This document shows positions 5,342 through 8,687 of a DNA stretch of 8,687 nucleotides, piece after piece; the first letter of the stretch is position 1, and the number at the start of each line of letters is the position of its first letter. Source of the stretch: JACMLD01 sp040007355 (lineage in GTDB: Bacteria > Bacteroidota > Bacteroidia > Chitinophagales > Chitinophagaceae); assembly GCA_040007355.1 (NCBI GenBank), contig JBDTVE010000032.1:1-8687 (forward strand), read 5' to 3'. The position numbers and the translations under genes are program-made. The notes beneath the pieces were generated by a model. It saw only the letters and a program-made list of their open reading frames with translations, was not told the DNA's origin and searched no databases.

Positions 5342-8300
5342 ATGATGGGTTTTATTTTAAAACTTTTTGGGGGTAATAAGTCGGAAAAAGACGTAAAGCT
5401 GATAGAACCGATGGTAGTGGCCATCAATGAATTTTTTGCTACTTACCAATCGCTTACCAATGACCAGCTTCGCGCCAAAACGGTAGAATTCAAAGAACGC
5501 ATAAAACAGCATTTAACCGAAACAGATACAGACATTGCCCGGCTGAAACAGGAAGCCGAAGCCATGCCGGTAACCGAGATGCAGCAGCGCGATCTGACCT
5601 ACCAGGAAATTGATAAACTGGTTAAGGAGCGCGATAAAAAAATTGAAGAGATCCTAAAAGAAATTTTGCCCGAAGCTTTTGCGCTGGTAAAAGAGACCGC
5701 CGGTCGCTTTAAAGAAAACGAGGAACTTGTTTCTACCGCCACGGAACTAGACCGCACCCTGAGCATACAAAAAGATTATATCCGGATAGAAGGAGACAAT
5801 GTCATTTATAAAAACAGTTGGACAGCAGGCGGCAGCATTGTAACCTGGAACATGGTGCATTACAATGTGCAATTGATCGGCGGCGCCGTACTACACTCCG
5901 GCAAGATTGCGGAAATGGCTACCGGTGAGGGTAAAACGCTGGTGTCTACGCTGCCGGCCTACCTCAACGCCCTGGCCGGCGAAGGTGTTCACATTGTTAC
6001 CGTAAATGATTATCTGGCCCGCCGCGACAGCGAATGGAACGGAACCATATTTGAATGGCTGGGCCTTACCGTAGACTGTATTGATAAACACCAGCCCAAT
6101 AGCGAAGAACGCCGCAAGGCATACTACGCAGATATTACCTATGGCACCAACAATGAATTTGGCTTTGATTATCTCCGCGACAATATGGTGCATACCCCGG
6201 ATGAAATGGTGCAGCGTAAACATCATTTTGCCATGGTGGATGAGGTAGACAGCGTACTGATTGACGATGCAAGAACACCCCTGATCATTTCCGGCCCCGT
6301 TCCCAGGGGCGACGACCAGCAATATCATGTGCTGAAGCCCCGAGTATCGCAGTTGTTTGAAGCACAGCGCCAGATCACCAATAAATTTTTGATTGAAGCA
6401 AGGAAAAAATTTGCTGAAGGCAACGACGACCCCAAAGACGGAGGCCTGGCCCTCATGCGCGCCTGGCGCGGCTTACCCAAGAGCAGCGCGCTCATCAAAT
6501 TCATGAGCGAGCCGGGTATCAAGGTAAAATTGCAGAAAACGGAAAACTATTACCTTGCCGACCAGCAAAAAGAAATGCCTAAGGTAGATGCCGAGCTTTT
6601 ATTTAATATAGATGAAAAAAATAACCAGGTAGACCTCACAGACAAAGGCCTGGCCATGATAACAAAAAGCGGGGAAGACACTGAATTTTTCATATTGCCC
6701 GATATATCGCTAAAACTGGCCGACCTTGACAAGGACATTCAGATGGACCCGGATGAAAAGCTACATAAAAAAGAAGCCATCCTCAATGAATACGCGGTAA
6801 AGGCAGACCGCATACACACCGTACAGCAATTGCTAAAAGCCTATACACTATTTGATAAAGATGTGGAGTATGTGGTGATAGACGGGCAGGTAAAAATTGT
6901 GGATGAACAAACCGGCCGTATCATGGATGGCCGCCGCTATAGCGACGGGTTACACCAGGCCATTGAAGCAAAAGAAAATGTAAAGATTGAAGCCGCCACG
7001 CAGACTTATGCTACCATTACCCTGCAAAACTATTTCCGTATGTACCACAAACTGGCGGGTATGACGGGTACAGCAGAAACGGAGGCAGCCGAGCTATGGG
7101 ATATCTATAAACTGGATGTGGTAAACGTTCCCACCAATGTACCGGCCGTGCGCATAGACAACCAGGACCTGGTATATAAAACCAAACGTGAAAAATACGG
7201 CGCGGTAATAGACGAAATTGAAAGACTGCGCAATGCGGGCCGGCCCGTGCTGGTAGGTACTACCTCGGTAGAAGTAAGTGAATTGCTCAGCAAAATGTTG
7301 AACGGTAAAAAAATTCCACACAACGTGCTGAATGCAAAACAGCATGCCCGTGAAGCACAGGTGGTAGCGGAAGCCGGCCTGGCCGGGGCTATCACCATTG
7401 CTACCAATATGGCCGGCCGTGGTACGGATATAAAACTGGGACCCGGTGTAAAAGAAGCCGGTGGCCTGGCAATTGTTGGTACGGAACGACATGAAAGCCG
7501 TCGTGTAGACCGGCAGTTGCGCGGCCGTTCGGGCAGACAGGGCGACCCGGGAACTACACAGTTCTATGTATCGCTGGAAGATGAGCTGATGCGTTTGTTT
7601 GGAAGCGAACGCATCGCCGGGCTCATGGACCGGTTTGGTTATAAAGAGGGTGAAGTGATCCAGCACAGCATGATCACCAAATCCATAGAACGGGCGCAGA
7701 AAAAAGTAGAAGAAAATAATTTCGGTATACGCAAACGACTGCTGGAATATGATGATGTAATGAACAAACAGCGCAAAGTGGTATACGAAAAACGCAACCA
7801 CGCATTGTTTGGAGAAAGACTGGCGCTGGATCTGGACAATGCTTTTTATACGGTATCAGAAGGCCTGGTTAATTCTTTCCGCGAACAAGAAGACTTCGAA
7901 GGTTTTAAGCTGGCCGTGATCGTGAACTTTGGCATGGATACAACCCTTTCCAAAGACGATTTGGAAAGAGGTAATGCCGGTGATGTAACGGAAAAACTTT
8001 ACCAGGAGGCGATAGTTAATTACCAGCACAAAATGGAGGAAATGGGCACCCATTCCATACCCGTATTTAAAAATATACGTGTCAGCCAGGGCAATCATAT
8101 AGAAAACGTAATTGTTCCCTTTAGCGATGGACGCAAAGGCATACAGGTGCTGGCCAATATGCAAAAAACACTCGGCAGCAATGGAAAAGAACTGGTGAAT
8201 TCGCTGGAGAAAACCATTACGCTTGTAATAATAGATGATGCCTGGAAAGAACACCTGCGCAGAATGGATGATCTTAAACAAAGTGTGCAAACCGCTTACC

Positions 8301-8686
8301 TGGAACAAAAAGATCCACTGGTGATCTATAAAGTGGAAGCGTTTGATATTTTCCGTCAAATGGACAGCGAAGTAAACAGGGATATTGTAAGCTTCCTGTC
8401 TCATTGCGCCATACCCATGGAACAAAATAACCAGGCTCCCATAAAGGAAGGCCGTGAACAAAAAACGGATATGAGCCGCCTGCACGCCAACAAAGAAGCC
8501 ATTGATGCCGCGGGTAATGATTATGCTGCCAATGAAAAAGATTATTATGATCCTTCCGGCACCGCGGTAAAACAGGAACCGGTAAAAGTAGGACCCAAGA
8601 TTGGCCGCAACGATCCCTGTCCCTGCGGCAGCGGTAAAAAATATAAGAACTGTCATGGAAAAGACGCCGGCAGAGACGGCGCTTAA
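5342..8686 (+). CDS. secA: Preprotein translocase motor ATPase SecA
   Basis: SecA is the ATPase that drives unfolded secretory proteins through the SecYEG channel in the inner membrane. The product has 1114 residues; E. coli SecA has 901. NBD1 carries Walker A MATGEGKT (192-199), TYGTNNEFGFDYLRDN (266-281) and the Walker B/DEAD box DEVDSVLIDDARTPL (300-314). NBD2 carries AGMTGTAETEA (572-582), TNMAGRGTDIKLG (688-700) and the arginine-finger region QLRGRSGRQGDPG (725-737). The helical scaffold and wing follow, including DDAWKEHLRRMDDLK (965-979). The C-terminal zinc-binding tail DPCPCGSGKKYKNCH (1091-1105) has C1093, C1095, C1104 and H1105, which bind SecB or ribosomes in well-studied homologues. 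Extra length lies at about 57-105 (charged, helix-forming), 122-168 and 340-415 (inside the preprotein cross-linking domain), as is typical for Bacteroidota. Two ATGs, 5342 and 5345, are in tandem and either may be used. No Shine-Dalgarno is visible. The gene is complete. Confidence 0.98.
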   Translation: MMGFILKLFGGNKSEKDVKLIEPMVVAINEFFATYQSLTNDQLRAKTVEFKERIKQHLTETDTDIARLKQEAEAMPVTEMQQRDLTYQEIDKLVKERDKKIEEILKEILPEAFALVKETAGRFKENEELVSTATELDRTLSIQKDYIRIEGDNVIYKNSWTAGGSIVTWNMVHYNVQLIGGAVLHSGKIAEMATGEGKTLVSTLPAYLNALAGEGVHIVTVNDYLARRDSEWNGTIFEWLGLTVDCIDKHQPNSEERRKAYYADITYGTNNEFGFDYLRDNMVHTPDEMVQRKHHFAMVDEVDSVLIDDARTPLIISGPVPRGDDQQYHVLKPRVSQLFEAQRQITNKFLIEARKKFAEGNDDPKDGGLALMRAWRGLPKSSALIKFMSEPGIKVKLQKTENYYLADQQKEMPKVDAELLFNIDEKNNQVDLTDKGLAMITKSGEDTEFFILPDISLKLADLDKDIQMDPDEKLHKKEAILNEYAVKADRIHTVQQLLKAYTLFDKDVEYVVIDGQVKIVDEQTGRIMDGRRYSDGLHQAIEAKENVKIEAATQTYATITLQNYFRMYHKLAGMTGTAETEAAELWDIYKLDVVNVPTNVPAVRIDNQDLVYKTKREKYGAVIDEIERLRNAGRPVLVGTTSVEVSELLSKMLNGKKIPHNVLNAKQHAREAQVVAEAGLAGAITIATNMAGRGTDIKLGPGVKEAGGLAIVGTERHESRRVDRQLRGRSGRQGDPGTTQFYVSLEDELMRLFGSERIAGLMDRFGYKEGEVIQHSMITKSIERAQKKVEENNFGIRKRLLEYDDVMNKQRKVVYEKRNHALFGERLALDLDNAFYTVSEGLVNSFREQEDFEGFKLAVIVNFGMDTTLSKDDLERGNAGDVTEKLYQEAIVNYQHKMEEMGTHSIPVFKNIRVSQGNHIENVIVPFSDGRKGIQVLANMQKTLGSNGKELVNSLEKTITLVIIDDAWKEHLRRMDDLKQSVQTAYLEQKDPLVIYKVEAFDIFRQMDSEVNRDIVSFLSHCAIPMEQNNQAPIKEGREQKTDMSRLHANKEAIDAAGNDYAANEKDYYDPSGTAVKQEPVKVGPKIGRNDPCPCGSGKKYKNCHGKDAGRDGA

Positions 8687-8687
8687 G

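Noticed and set aside
7094..8656. Long minus-strand open frames opposite secA (7094-7801 and 7856-8656)
   Set aside because: They lie fully inside the well-supported secA gene, and their translations are Phe/Tyr/His-rich, typical of the complement of a coding strand.

Overview
The window comes from a Bacteroidota chromosome, probably Chitinophagaceae or a close relative. Three things point that way. The long SecA carries family-specific insertions and ends in a zinc-binding tail. Start codons lack clear Shine-Dalgarno sequences. Upstream regions contain the Bacteroidota promoter element TAnnTTTG, in two cases with a partner TTG/TTTG-like box 18-19 bases further upstream. The family-level placement is inference; no rRNA or tRNA gene is present to confirm it.

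Layout from left to right. Bases 1-437 hold the 3' end of a plus-strand gene for a beta-rich, probably surface-exposed protein whose start lies outside the window. It converges on lysA (minus, 494-1708), which encodes diaminopimelate decarboxylase, the last step of lysine synthesis. A 717-base gap (1709-2425) follows. It has no convincing gene, but it holds a short tandem repeat of intergenic type, several inverted repeats and two very small reading frames. Next come scpB (minus, 2426-3211), a condensin-like chromosome segregation subunit, and atpG (minus, 3411-4295), the gamma subunit of F1Fo ATP synthase. A strong intrinsic terminator and an AT-rich hairpin separate atpG from scpB, and a perfect 9-base DnaA box lies in the scpB upstream region. 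A gene for an exported or membrane protein of unknown function (minus, 4436-5062) is divergent from secA (plus, 5342-8686), which encodes the Sec translocase motor and is complete one base before the window ends.

The genes are unrelated housekeeping functions (amino-acid and cell-wall precursor synthesis, chromosome segregation, energy, protein export) and look like separate transcription units. The minus-strand genes are widely spaced, and atpG and secA have recognisable promoters of their own. I see no mobile element, CRISPR array, defence system or biosynthetic cluster, and no convincing new system. The points worth a second look are regulatory or structural: the DnaA box near scpB, the structured RNA regions after atpG and scpB and before the unknown membrane gene, the isolated position of atpG, and the repeat-bearing gap between scpB and lysA.
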